Assembly: GCA_943788345.1 (NCBI GenBank)
Contig: CALSPX010000004.1
Location: forward strand, 282,861 to 346,860
From: Ascidiaceihabitans sp023955215
Lineage (GTDB): Bacteria; Pseudomonadota; Alphaproteobacteria; Rhodobacterales; Rhodobacteraceae
Length of the DNA: 64,000 nt
Direction of reading: 5' to 3'
In this document: in pieces, positions 41,271 to 50,094 of the stretch
Numbering within the stretch: position 1 is the stretch's first letter
Layout: each line of letters opens with the position of its first letter
The notes under the pieces: generated by a model
Databases searched by the model: none
Seen by the model: only the letters and a program-made list of their open reading frames with translations
What the model was told of the DNA's origin: nothing
Translations under genes and position numbers: made by a program

Positions 41271-42359
41271 TTAGTCTTTATTGTCATCAGAGCTGCGATT
41301 TTTAAGGGCTGTCACGTCGCGAAACAGGCGTGGCAGGCGGCGCAGTAGCTTGTAAATTTCCAACTGCTTGTCCATCTGCGTGGCCGGATACCCCAACATA
41401 ACACGACCCGCAGGCACGTTACTCAGAACTTTGGTTGCGCCGCCAGTGATCACACGATCCCCGACAAAGACGTTGTCAGTAACACCCGTCATTCCACCCA
41501 GAACAACATTGTTGCCTATTACCGTAGAACCGGCGATCGCAACGTGACCACAAATCAAGCAATCACGTCCAATACGCACGTTGTGACCGATCTGCGCCAT
41601 GTTGTCGAATTTACAGCCATCCCCAATCACCGTGTCACGGATGGTTCCGTTGTCTACGGTTGTATTGGCACCAATTTCAACGTCCTCGCCAATGACAACC
41701 GAGCCAAGCGAGTGGATGCGGGTCCAAGACTGCGGTTCAGTTTCTTGCTGATCACCAAGGCTTTCGCGGACGGCTTCGACCCCCGATTTTTCAGCCGTAG
41801 CAAAACTGAACCCATCTCCACCGATCCTCGCACCCGGTTGTGCAATGAACCGTGCGCCAATACGGACACGTGCACCAATGCTAACTTGTTCCCGCAGATA
41901 GGCGTTTTCACCGATGATCACGTCCATGCCGATAAAGCACTGAGGGCCAATGATGCTGCCAGCGCCAATCTTGGCGCGTGGGCCGATGACGACAAGCGGT
42001 CCAACACAAACATCTGAAGCCAGTTCTGCGGATGGATCAATAACCGAACTTGGGTGAATTCCTGCGTCGTAGCCCTGCCCTAGATCCATCAATGCGGTTA
42101 GGGGCGCCATCGCGAAACGTGCGCGTTTGGGAACAATTGCGGCCTCAAGCCCCATTGCTTGCCAATCGGCCCCCTCCCACACCATAGCTGCGCGGGCTTG
42201 GCCACTTGATAGGCTTTCGGCGTATTTTTCATCCGTCGCAAGCGCCAGATCATCAGGTCCAGCGCTTGCTGGTTCCTGAACCGAGCTGACCAAAAGGTCA
42301 ACGGCGCCGAAGGCTTGTGCCCCGAGTGCCGCTGCGATGTCTTTAATGGAATGACTCAT
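41271..42359 (-). CDS. lpxD: UDP-3-O-acylglucosamine N-acyltransferase
   Basis: LpxD adds the second, N-linked 3-hydroxyacyl chain to the lipid A precursor using acyl-ACP. The 362-residue protein has an N-terminal uridine-binding domain (about 1-95). A left-handed beta-helix of hexapeptide repeats follows (VVIGPRAKIGAGSIIGPQ and more), with the catalytic His in NMAQIGHNVRIGRDCLICGH. A C-terminal helix pair ends the protein. It is 11 bases upstream of the ACP gene on the same transcript. The lpxA-lpxB genes are not in this window. Confidence 0.93.
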   Translation of the reverse strand: MSHSIKDIAAALGAQAFGAVDLLVSSVQEPASAGPDDLALATDEKYAESLSSGQARAAMVWEGADWQAMGLEAAIVPKRARFAMAPLTALMDLGQGYDAGIHPSSVIDPSAELASDVCVGPLVVIGPRAKIGAGSIIGPQCFIGMDVIIGENAYLREQVSIGARVRIGARFIAQPGARIGGDGFSFATAEKSGVEAVRESLGDQQETEPQSWTRIHSLGSVVIGEDVEIGANTTVDNGTIRDTVIGDGCKFDNMAQIGHNVRIGRDCLICGHVAIAGSTVIGNNVVLGGMTGVTDNVFVGDRVITGGATKVLSNVPAGRVMLGYPATQMDKQLEIYKLLRRLPRLFRDVTALKNRSSDDNKD

Positions 42360-42392
42360 GTGATCAGCGTCCCGTAAATTACAGGACCTGAA

Positions 42393-44000
42393 TTAACCTT
42401 GTACGGCGCGCAATGCCACCCCTGCCTTTGCCAAAGCATTCCAAACTTGTGCATCACGGCCATAAACGTCGCGGCGATACTGTGTGTGGCCTTTGGCATT
42501 GGTAGAGGCGGTGCGGTAGATAATGTGCACAGGAACAGGTGATTTCAGATTCACACGTTGCTCTTTGCCGGTTGCCAACTGGGCTTGGAAATACTCTTTG
42601 GGGTTCCCAACTTCTTTGGCCAGTAGTGCGTAGGCAAAATCAAATGGGTCAGCCAAACGAACACACCCGTGGCTGAACGCGCGAACTTCACGTGAGAACA
42701 GGTTTTTGGCAGGCGTGTCGTGCAGGTAAATGTTGTAGGGATTTGGGAAGATGAACTTAACCAGACCCAGCGCGTTGCCCTTTGACGGAGGCTGGCGCAT
42801 GGAGAACGGGAAGGTTTTTTCGTTATACTGAGAGAAATTCACAGCAGAGCGATTGACCTTACGGCCTTTGCTGTCGGTGATTTCAATGTGACGTACAGCG
42901 TTGCTGTTGCGCTTCAGCGCTGGCAGATATTCCTTTGTGATAATCGAACGCGGGACATACCAGCTTGGGTGAATGACCATGTATTCCATCACGTCGGAAA
43001 ATTCGACTGTTGGGCGATCTGATTTGTTTGCACCAACAACAGAACGAGTTTCAAATGTCACTTTGTTGTTGTCGATAATCTTGGCTGTGAAGTCAGGAAT
43101 GTTCACCAAGACGTGGCGCTTGCCGCGTTCTTGGTTCAACCAACGCTCACGTTCCATCGCAACGATGATGGATTGTAGGCGGGTTTGAACACCTTTGTTG
43201 ATCTCAGATATTGTGCCTGCACCAGCGACGCCATCTGCAGCCATACCATGTGCCAATTGAAACTGCTGGATGGCAGATTTCATGTTGTCGTCATAAGTCT
43301 GTGTCGAGCTGCGCTTCATAAAGCCCATAGTCATCAAGCGGTTGCGCAATGCGACAACAGATGCACCTGATTGACCTGGCTTCAAAGACTTAGCAGGAAC
43401 AGTTGCACCCCATCCGCCTTTGCCAAGCAAACGCTCAAGACGCAGTTTTTCCTTCATCAACGCATTGTATTCCATGGTTTTGGGGGCCAAAGCCTTAAAG
43501 AAACCTGCTGGTGAAGATTTGACGAAGTTCACAAGGTAAGATGTGCGATCACGGTATGGAACTTTGCGCACAATTGCGCTGTTCACACGGCTGGGGATCA
43601 ATACACCGGTTTGAAGATCACGCGCGTACTGCAAAAAGACGCGGCTAATTTCGACTTCAACTGCACCACGCTCACGTGGGCCGCGGGCTGCTTTCATCTT
43701 GGCCTGAAGCCCGGCTGAATCGTAGCGTTCGGTTGGCAGGCCGTGTGACGAGGCGTTCGCCAATGCTTTGATCAACGCCTGACGACGGGAGCGTTCACGT
43801 CCTGAGCGACCAGTCCAAACGCTTTTGTAGCCGTTGGCCTGATAGAATGCTGCGATATCTTTGTCGCGCGCCGCAGCTTCGGCCACAGCTTGTTTGAATG
43901 CTGTGACTTGTGCCTCAGCAGGTTTTGGAGCAATGAAAAGCCCCAGAACCACCAGCGACAAAGCCAGAACAGATGTCATCTTGAATATGCGTTGCAACAT
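42393..44000 (-). CDS. L,D-transpeptidase (YkuD domain, YcbB/LdtD-like)
   Basis: A 535-residue secreted enzyme that makes 3-3 cross-links in peptidoglycan or attaches proteins to it. The start at 44000 gives a signal peptide (MLQRIFKMTSVLALSLVVLG, then a PAEAQ cleavage region), so the longer ORF to 44156 was rejected. A peptidoglycan-binding domain lies near residues 205-275 (LKPGQSGASVVALRNRLMTMGF). The YkuD catalytic motif SHGCVRLADPFDFA with Cys446 follows. The domain order matches E. coli YcbB (LdtD). A DUF882/YcbK-like gene lies divergently next to it, echoing the ycbB-ycbK neighbourhood. Confidence 0.93.
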   Translation of the reverse strand: MLQRIFKMTSVLALSLVVLGLFIAPKPAEAQVTAFKQAVAEAAARDKDIAAFYQANGYKSVWTGRSGRERSRRQALIKALANASSHGLPTERYDSAGLQAKMKAARGPRERGAVEVEISRVFLQYARDLQTGVLIPSRVNSAIVRKVPYRDRTSYLVNFVKSSPAGFFKALAPKTMEYNALMKEKLRLERLLGKGGWGATVPAKSLKPGQSGASVVALRNRLMTMGFMKRSSTQTYDDNMKSAIQQFQLAHGMAADGVAGAGTISEINKGVQTRLQSIIVAMERERWLNQERGKRHVLVNIPDFTAKIIDNNKVTFETRSVVGANKSDRPTVEFSDVMEYMVIHPSWYVPRSIITKEYLPALKRNSNAVRHIEITDSKGRKVNRSAVNFSQYNEKTFPFSMRQPPSKGNALGLVKFIFPNPYNIYLHDTPAKNLFSREVRAFSHGCVRLADPFDFAYALLAKEVGNPKEYFQAQLATGKEQRVNLKSPVPVHIIYRTASTNAKGHTQYRRDVYGRDAQVWNALAKAGVALRAVQG

Positions 44001-44325
44001 ATCTACCCCATAGAAAAATGCACTCGTACGAATTGCGGGCATTTTGTTGGATGCACAAAGAGTTGTCCATTCACATTCACGCCACACCCTTAAGATTATG
44101 TTCAGATAGACAATGTGTTGCATGTTGCCGCCATTGTTTCGGCAGTTTGGCCGCATTCTCTATAAACTGCGCAGAAAATCGCCTAAAATTATTGAAATTC
44201 TCTGTGGGTAAAATTCATTGCTTGGTTAACGATTCGGCTTATGCAATAAGGGTGTTGCATCTGGGGACAAGATGAATTGCCCGTGCTTGCAACACGGGAA
44301 ACAGGCATACGGGACACGTTTTACT
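44001..44325. other. divergent intergenic region, L,D-transpeptidase / DUF882 gene
   Basis: 325 bases between divergent cell-wall genes, presumably holding both promoters. No RNA gene or strong repeat was recognised. An in-frame ATG at 44272 with GGGGA upstream falls in this stretch and is an alternative start for the DUF882 gene. Confidence 0.45.
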
Positions 44326-44898
44326 ATGACGATTGATGGCACCACGGGCACGATGACCCGCCGCGCGTTGTTGGGGGCTTTTGCCGCGACAACCGTAACA
44401 GCCGCCCCTACTTTCTCTAATGCAGCAGGTATTTTACGCGGTGCAGGCGATATTCGCCGTATTCGCATGTTTTCGGGCCGTACCGGTGAACGTATCGATA
44501 TGATCTATTGGATCGAAGGTAAGTACATCAAAGATGCCGTTAAAGAAGTGAACTACTTCATGCGTGACTGGCGGACTGACGGTGTGAAATCCATGGATTT
44601 GCGCACAATCGACGTTATGGCCGCAGCCCACAATTTGATGGATGCCAACGAGCCGTATATGTTGTTGTCCGGCTACCGCAGCCCAAAAACCAACGCGATG
44701 CTACGTTCACGTTCCAAAGGCGTTGCTAAGAATTCCCTACACATGCAAGGCAAGGCTGCTGATTTGCGTCTATCGACCCGCTCTGTTGGCCAAATGGCCC
44801 GTGCAGCAGCAGCATGTCGTGGTGGTGGTGTTGGCCGTTATTCAGGTTCCAACTTTGTCCATATGGATTGCGGTGTTGTCCGCACATGGGGCAGCTGA
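44326..44898 (+). CDS. DUF882 family protein (YcbK-like, M15 peptidase fold), Tat-exported
   Basis: A 190-residue protein with a twin-arginine signal (MTRRALLGAFAATTVTAAPTF, about residues 10-30). A peptidase-M15-like domain follows, with zinc-site motifs SGYRSPKTNAML, SLHMQGKAADLRL and FVHMDCG. The relatives include E. coli YcbK/MepK, which cleaves 3-3 cross-links of peptidoglycan. It is divergent from an L,D-transpeptidase that makes such links, so a maker/cutter pair is plausible. The start is unsure: ATG at 44272 has the better ribosome site but places 27 residues before the twin Arg; 44326 or 44353 give a normal Tat signal. Confidence 0.85.
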   Translation: MTIDGTTGTMTRRALLGAFAATTVTAAPTFSNAAGILRGAGDIRRIRMFSGRTGERIDMIYWIEGKYIKDAVKEVNYFMRDWRTDGVKSMDLRTIDVMAAAHNLMDANEPYMLLSGYRSPKTNAMLRSRSKGVAKNSLHMQGKAADLRLSTRSVGQMARAAAACRGGGVGRYSGSNFVHMDCGVVRTWGS

Positions 44899-44923
44899 TT
44901 TTTTAAACAGAGTTTATGAAGAT

Positions 44924-44959
44924 ACAAACGAAAGCGCCTTTTGGGGCGCTTTCGTTTGT
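44924..44959. terminator. 15-bp perfect inverted repeat between DUF882 gene and tRNA-Arg
   Basis: ACAAACGAAAGCGCC and its exact complement enclose a 6-base loop. It can terminate transcription from both directions: the DUF882 gene on plus and tRNA-Arg on minus. There is no clean T run. Confidence 0.7.
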
Positions 44960-44974
44960 AGTTCATTGGAAAAA

Positions 44975-45051
44975 TGGTGGTCCCAGCTGGATTTGAACCA
45001 GCGACCCCTCGCTTCGGAGGCGAGTACTCTATCCAGCTGAGCTATGGGACC
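44975..45051 (-). tRNA. tRNA-Arg (anticodon CCG)
   Basis: A 77-base cloverleaf on the minus strand. The acceptor stem is GGTCCCA/TGGGACC, and the D-arm AGCTCAGCTGGATAGAG has A20, an arginine identity base. The anticodon stem is CTCGC/GCGAG with loop CTCCGAA (anticodon CCG, codon CGG). The T-arm is CTGGTTCAAATCCAG and CCA is encoded. Confidence 0.97.
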
Positions 45052-45118
45052 ATTCATGCGCGGTATAGCTTTGCAGCTGTTGCGCTGCAATTGTTAAATG
45101 ACGCGATGTGTTTGCGCC

Positions 45119-46339
45119 TTAGGCGAAAAGGTCGTGTGCCAATTCCAACGCATCGATCCAAACATCAACTTCATCAGTCGTGTTATACATCGCAAAAGAC
45201 GCACGGCATGTTGCACTGAGGCCAAGATGTTCCATCAATGGACCTGTACAATGCTGCCCTGCCCGCACCGCAACGCCCTTTTTATCAAGGATCGTTGAGA
45301 TGTCATGCGCATGCGCTGCACCATCCATTGTAAAGCTAAAGATGGCTCCTTTGTCCGCGGTTGTCCCTTGGACTTGGATCCAGTTCAAACCCGCAAGTTT
45401 CGCAACAGCGTAATCACGTAGGCTATTCTCATGGGCCGCAATCGCGTCCATTCCGGTATCCATCATGTAATCGACAGCCGTGCCAAGACCGATCATTTGA
45501 ACGATCCCCGGTGTGCCTGCTTCGAACTTCATCGGGGCGTCATTATAGATGACACCTGATTTGGACACTTCACGGATCATATCACCGCCACCGATGAATG
45601 GCTGCATCTCAGCCATCCGTTCAGGTTTGATGTGGGTCGCGCCAGAACCTGATGGACCGTACAATTTGTGACCCGTTACAGCGTAAAAATCTGCATCGAT
45701 GTCTTGAACATCTACCGGCATGTGTACCGCTGCTTGTGATCCATCAACCAAGACGCGCACACCTTTTGCACGTGCGCCCGCGCAAATGGTTTTTACATCC
45801 ACTTTGGTGCCCAAAACATTGGACATATGAGTGATCGCGATCAATTTCGTTTTTGGCGTAATCGCATCAAGAACCGCTTGGGGGTCCAACGCACCAGTCG
45901 CATCGACATCCACCCATTTGATTACGACACCTTGGCGTTCGCGCAGAAAGTGCCAAGGCACGATATTGGCGTGGTGCTCCATGACGCTTAGGATGATTTC
46001 ATCACCGGCTTTTAGGTTCGGCATAGCCCAACCATACGCAACCATATTGATGCCCTCGGTGGTGCCTGAGTTGAAAACGATTTCGTTTTCTGAAGCCGCG
46101 TTCATGAATTTGGCGATTTTTCCGCGCACAGCCTCATAATTGTCTGTTGCAAGGTTCGACAAGAAATGAAGACCACGATGCACATTTGCATACTCTTCTG
46201 CATAAGCGCGTGTGATCGTATCAATCACGACCTGCGGCTTTTGCGCGGATGCACCATTATCAAGGTAAACCAATGGCTTACCATTCACTTCTCGTGCAAG
46301 AATTGGGAAATCAGCACGTACTTTAGCGACATCATACAT
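45119..46339 (-). CDS. sufS: cysteine desulfurase SufS
   Basis: A PLP enzyme of 406 residues that takes sulfur from cysteine for Fe-S cluster assembly. PLP-binding Lys225 is in AVTGHKLYGPSGSG and the sulfur-carrying Cys364 is in VRAGQHCTGPLMEHLG, the short active-site loop of group II (SufS). FLSNLATDNYEAVRGKIA and VMEHHANIVPWH are also family marks. It is the last gene of the suf operon; its start overlaps the end of the preceding membrane-protein gene by eight bases. Confidence 0.96.
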   Translation of the reverse strand: MYDVAKVRADFPILAREVNGKPLVYLDNGASAQKPQVVIDTITRAYAEEYANVHRGLHFLSNLATDNYEAVRGKIAKFMNAASENEIVFNSGTTEGINMVAYGWAMPNLKAGDEIILSVMEHHANIVPWHFLRERQGVVIKWVDVDATGALDPQAVLDAITPKTKLIAITHMSNVLGTKVDVKTICAGARAKGVRVLVDGSQAAVHMPVDVQDIDADFYAVTGHKLYGPSGSGATHIKPERMAEMQPFIGGGDMIREVSKSGVIYNDAPMKFEAGTPGIVQMIGLGTAVDYMMDTGMDAIAAHENSLRDYAVAKLAGLNWIQVQGTTADKGAIFSFTMDGAAHAHDISTILDKKGVAVRAGQHCTGPLMEHLGLSATCRASFAMYNTTDEVDVWIDALELAHDLFA

Positions 46340-46952
46340 TCGGAGAAATTCCCATAGAGGCGAGACCGGTAATGGTCAGGATAAAACTAAGGCCCATGAT
46401 TATGCCAACGGTTGCCGACAGTAGAACGCCAACGGTTTTGAAAACAGAGCCAAGGCCCGCGCCTTCATTAACGCAGTGAACCAGTATCCACAGGCTGAAC
46501 AAAGCAACGGCTAACCCAAACAAGCCAGCAATCGTTGGAGCCACCAGAAGCAACACCAACAAGACAACTTGGGCCAAAACACGCATGGCTTGCAGCCACA
46601 CCAAGACGGACAACATGTCGTCCAAGCTGCCCTCCCCACCAATCGCAGCACCAATCCAATGCAAAACATGGACCGTGATCACCATGGCACCCGCCAGAAA
46701 CACAAACGCAAATAGTGGGCTAAAGATGATCTGCGGAATTTGGATTGGCATTTGTGCCAATTGTTCTGGGGTTGGCCCAGTCAACGCATTGGACAACCAA
46801 ACAAGGGCTGCGTTGGCGATACTAACAAGTAACAGAAACGTCCATAAAATATCACGGCGATAGACCGCAGCGATAACCAAGCGTGCTGCATTAGCAGGGT
46901 CACGCAAAGTCAGTGCAACAAGCACGCTCAATGATTGGACATTCAAGTTCAT
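46332..46952 (-). CDS. YIP1-family membrane protein in the suf operon
   Basis: A 206-residue protein with about five hydrophobic segments and the YIP1-type beginning (LTLRDPANAARLVIA...RDILWTFLLLVSIANAALVWLSNAL). The function in bacteria is unknown. The start at 46952 is chosen because it forms an ATGA overlap with the gene before; an ORF to 47111 would lie inside that gene. It lies between sufD and sufS together with another membrane protein. This conserved-looking insertion suggests a link to Fe-S assembly, but nothing in the sequence shows one. Confidence 0.75.
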   Translation of the reverse strand: MNLNVQSLSVLVALTLRDPANAARLVIAAVYRRDILWTFLLLVSIANAALVWLSNALTGPTPEQLAQMPIQIPQIIFSPLFAFVFLAGAMVITVHVLHWIGAAIGGEGSLDDMLSVLVWLQAMRVLAQVVLLVLLLVAPTIAGLFGLAVALFSLWILVHCVNEGAGLGSVFKTVGVLLSATVGIIMGLSFILTITGLASMGISPNV

Positions 46953-47437
46953 AGATCGACACTTTCTGCAGCGCGCATTCCTGCGATCCAAAACCATAAG
47001 ATGTTGGCGAGCCATAGAATGCCGACCAGTTGCAAACCAGCACTTGGGCCGATGAAGGCTGCAATTAACCCCAACAGCAAAAACATAGGGCTGCTGGCAA
47101 GCAGCGCCCAAAACAAGCTAAGGCGCACGCCATACCCTGTGATGTTGCGGCCTGCTAAAAGTGCGAGGCCGTACATGAAGGCCGCAAAGCCATAGAGCAG
47201 CAGCGGGACCAAGAAGATCCACAAAAACGCGCTCCAATACATCCGCGCCATCAATGGAACGTCTGGATCAAAATGGGCTTCGCGTGCTTGATATGGCGCT
47301 TGCGCGATGAACATCATGATGCATGCGAACAGCAGGATGTTCAGCGCGAAACCTTCACGCCGTCCCTGCCCCAAAAGCCGCGCAACCACGCGACCCGGTC
47401 CACGATAGCTGGCCCGAATATCTGCAGTAACAGACAT
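46949..47437 (-). CDS. membrane protein, probably YIP1-like, in the suf operon
   Basis: A 162-residue protein with four or five hydrophobic segments (NILLFACIMMFIAQAPY, WSAFLWIFLVPLLLYGFAAFMYGLA, LFWALLASSPMFLLLGLIAA, LVGILWLANILWFWIAGM). The start at 47437 overlaps the sufD stop (ATGA) and the stop overlaps the next start in the same way, so it is translationally coupled on both sides. It resembles the YIP1-like neighbour in topology. No function can be assigned. Confidence 0.72.
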   Translation of the reverse strand: MSVTADIRASYRGPGRVVARLLGQGRREGFALNILLFACIMMFIAQAPYQAREAHFDPDVPLMARMYWSAFLWIFLVPLLLYGFAAFMYGLALLAGRNITGYGVRLSLFWALLASSPMFLLLGLIAAFIGPSAGLQLVGILWLANILWFWIAGMRAAESVDL

Positions 47438-48717
47438 CAGCCGCGACGCCGTTCCAACCAAGACGCCATGCGTTCGTTGATTTGCTCGCGCAGTGTCTCA
47501 TCTTCGATCTCGTCCACGGCTTCAGCCAAGAACGACAGGGTCAACAAGTCAGTCGCAACTGGTTTGCTGATCCCGCGTGATTGTAGATAGAACAATGCGG
47601 TTTCATCAATCGCACCAGAGGTAGATCCGTGTGAACAGATCACGTCATCGGCGTAGATTTCAAGCTCAGGCTTGGCCAAGAACTGGCTGTCACCATCCAA
47701 AAGCAATGATTGGCTGATCTGGTAGCCATCCGTCTTCTGTGCACCGGCTTTGACCAAGATTTTGCCTTGGAAAACGCCTGTCGCGCCGTTGCGCAGCACC
47801 TTTTTGAACACCTGACGGCTTTCGCAGTTTTCTGCGTCATGGGTGATGAACACCGTGTCGTCGTGGTGAAAATCACCGTCGCCTACACATGCGCCACCGA
47901 CGGTTGCTTTTGCATCGTCGCCTGTCAGCTCAAGAACACATTCGTTGCGCGTCATTACGCCATTTGCAGTAAGCGTGAAGGATTTGAACACTGATTCAGT
48001 GCCCAAACGTGCAAAGATATGCGTGGCTGCGCGGCGTTCATGGTCTCGCCCTTGGGCACGAATGTGGTGGAACGCTGCGGTGTCAGCAACTTCAACTTCG
48101 GTCACCATATTAAGGCGTGCAGCAGCTGGTCCTGTTTCCAGAACAGTTAGGCTAGCGCCTGCGTCTAGTTTGATCACGTTGTGCAACATCACATCAGATG
48201 TTTCTGAGTTGTGAAGGTAGATCATGTTGATCGGCTTGCTTGCTGCACCCGTCACATGGATCAAAACACCATCCGTTGCAAAAGCAGTGTTCAAGGCGGC
48301 CAATGGACGCTCAACAGGCTTTTGACCATTGGTTTCTAGAACACCGTAAACATCGCGGGCCCAGTGGATATCGGCATCCGCAGTTGCTAGACGTTCGATG
48401 CTTACACCCTCAAGGGACAGATCATCAGAGGCATCCGCATCAAATACACCGTCTACAAATACGATTTTGAGGCGTTCAACATCGTCAAACAGTGCTGCTT
48501 CGTCATTGTGAAACAGGGCCGCAGGCACAGCAACCGCTTGGGTCAATGTGTCTGGACGTGTGTATTTCCAATATTCATCACGACGGCTTGGCAAACCCAT
48601 CATCTGAACACGTGACAACGCATCCTTGCGCGCCGCGTCAGACCATCCGCCCGCTGGCAGGGTCAAACCCGCCAAACGCTCGTCAGTGACATTCATCGTT
48701 TCAGCAACAGCGCTCAT
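47437..48717 (-). CDS. sufD: Fe-S cluster assembly protein SufD
   Basis: SufD joins SufB and SufC in the SufBC2D scaffold that builds [Fe-S] clusters. The 426-residue protein has the right-handed beta-helix core (QGRDHERRAATHIFARLGTESVFKSFTL, VFQGKILVKAGAQKTDGYQ). The C-terminal segment LEIYADDVICSHGSTSGAIDETALFYLQSRGI with its conserved His is characteristic. Its ATG overlaps the sufC stop (TAATG). Confidence 0.95.
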   Translation of the reverse strand: MSAVAETMNVTDERLAGLTLPAGGWSDAARKDALSRVQMMGLPSRRDEYWKYTRPDTLTQAVAVPAALFHNDEAALFDDVERLKIVFVDGVFDADASDDLSLEGVSIERLATADADIHWARDVYGVLETNGQKPVERPLAALNTAFATDGVLIHVTGAASKPINMIYLHNSETSDVMLHNVIKLDAGASLTVLETGPAAARLNMVTEVEVADTAAFHHIRAQGRDHERRAATHIFARLGTESVFKSFTLTANGVMTRNECVLELTGDDAKATVGGACVGDGDFHHDDTVFITHDAENCESRQVFKKVLRNGATGVFQGKILVKAGAQKTDGYQISQSLLLDGDSQFLAKPELEIYADDVICSHGSTSGAIDETALFYLQSRGISKPVATDLLTLSFLAEAVDEIEDETLREQINERMASWLERRRG

Positions 48718-49472
48718 TAGGAAACCTCTGCCAAGATGTCGGCGTAACCGTTCTGTTCAACTTCTAGAGCCAACTCAGGGCCGCCAGATTTGATGATACG
48801 GCCGTTTGCCATAATGTGAACCACGTCAGGCTTGATGTGGTCCAGAAGACGTTGGTAGTGCGTGATGACCAAGAAAGAGCGACCTTCAGAACGCAAAGCA
48901 TTCACGCCTTCAGAGACCAATTTCATCGCATCAACATCTAGACCCGAGTCTGTCTCGTCCAAGATGCACATCTTTGGCTCAAGCATCGCCATCTGCAAAA
49001 TCTCGTTACGCTTTTTCTCACCACCGGAAAAGCCAACGTTGACTGGGCGCTTTAACATGTCAGCGTCGATTTTCAACGTCTTCGCTTTGGCGCGAACAAC
49101 TTTGAGGAATTCAGCGGCAGACATTTCTTCTTCGCCGCGCGCTTTGCGCTGTGCGTTTACGGCTGTGCGCAGAAACGTCATGTTGCCAACGCCTGGAATC
49201 TCTACAGGGTATTGGAATGCCAAGAACAGGCCAGCTGCCGCACGTTCTTCTGGTTCGATGTCAAGCAAGTCAACGTCACCCAAATGGGCTTCGCCGTCCG
49301 TTACTTCGTAACCTTCGCGGCCAGACAAAACATAGGACAACGTGGATTTACCAGAACCGTTTGGCCCCATGATCGCGTGCACTTGGCCCGCGCCAACCTC
49401 AAGGTTTACACCTTTCAAGATTTGCTTTTCTTCGTCTTCAAGTTTGACGTGCAGGTTTTCAATCTTCAGCAT
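48717..49472 (-). CDS. sufC: Fe-S cluster assembly ATPase SufC
   Basis: The ABC-type ATPase of the SufBC2D complex, 251 residues. Walker A is GPNGSGKST at 36-44, the signature reads FSGGEKKRNEILQ and Walker B CILDETDSGLD, the SufC variants of these motifs. ATP hydrolysis drives the shape change that exposes the SufB-SufD assembly site. It lies between a methyltransferase-like gene and sufD. Confidence 0.97.
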   Translation of the reverse strand: MLKIENLHVKLEDEEKQILKGVNLEVGAGQVHAIMGPNGSGKSTLSYVLSGREGYEVTDGEAHLGDVDLLDIEPEERAAAGLFLAFQYPVEIPGVGNMTFLRTAVNAQRKARGEEEMSAAEFLKVVRAKAKTLKIDADMLKRPVNVGFSGGEKKRNEILQMAMLEPKMCILDETDSGLDVDAMKLVSEGVNALRSEGRSFLVITHYQRLLDHIKPDVVHIMANGRIIKSGGPELALEVEQNGYADILAEVS

Positions 49473-49492
49473 TTTATTCCCTCACTGCCCAA

Positions 49493-50092
49493 TCATGGGC
49501 GCAGCATGTAATCAATAATTTCAAGCATACGTCCCGTTGGGAACGGCTGCGGTTCAAGTTTAAACGTGGCCATTCGGCCCGTAATTTCTGGTTGACCAAG
49601 AAAGCCCTCGGTCGCGTGCATCCACTTGCGTGGCGTATAATCGTCAAACAGCAGCACGGTTGGCTGTTTGATATTGTATGCCGTGGCCAAGGCACATCCG
49701 ACACGGAAACGCCCGTCAACCAAAACAACGTCTGGGGCGCGTAGCTCATCCATTTCCCACACAGCCAGCGGATACTGCGCAAACTGTTTCCAAGCGCGCT
49801 CATCCTTGGGATGCCCCCACTCGCGAGTTGGTCCAATGTCGGCATAAAGCATATCGACAGTGGACCCCTTTGATGCTGGATTAGTTTCAAACCATTCCAT
49901 CATCATTTTCCACCACGCCTTGTCGCTTTCGACACTCGTGATGTGTTTGCCTTCCATTTCAGACGCCATAACCGTCGAACCACCCGATCCGTATTCAAGG
50001 ATCACATCCGCTTCCTCATAATGCTGGCGCAAAAGCTCTGCTTCGGCCTCCGGCATTGTGAGGTCTGGACGTTTTTGGGCAGCCTCGATCAT
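49493..50092 (-). CDS. methyltransferase-fold protein in the suf operon
   Basis: A 199-residue cytoplasmic protein with a class I methyltransferase-like motif I (VILEYGSGGSTVMASEM, near residues 30-46) followed by an acidic HITSVESDKAW strand end. A later strand reads DVVLVDGRFRVGCALATAYN, and VLLFDDY follows. The pattern suggests SAM binding, but no catalytic signature fixes a reaction. It starts two bases after the sufB stop and is followed by sufC after 20 bases. It is thus embedded in the Fe-S operon. Whether it works in cluster assembly is unknown. Confidence 0.72.
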   Translation of the reverse strand: MIEAAQKRPDLTMPEAEAELLRQHYEEADVILEYGSGGSTVMASEMEGKHITSVESDKAWWKMMMEWFETNPASKGSTVDMLYADIGPTREWGHPKDERAWKQFAQYPLAVWEMDELRAPDVVLVDGRFRVGCALATAYNIKQPTVLLFDDYTPRKWMHATEGFLGQPEITGRMATFKLEPQPFPTGRMLEIIDYMLRP

Positions 50093-50094
50093 GA

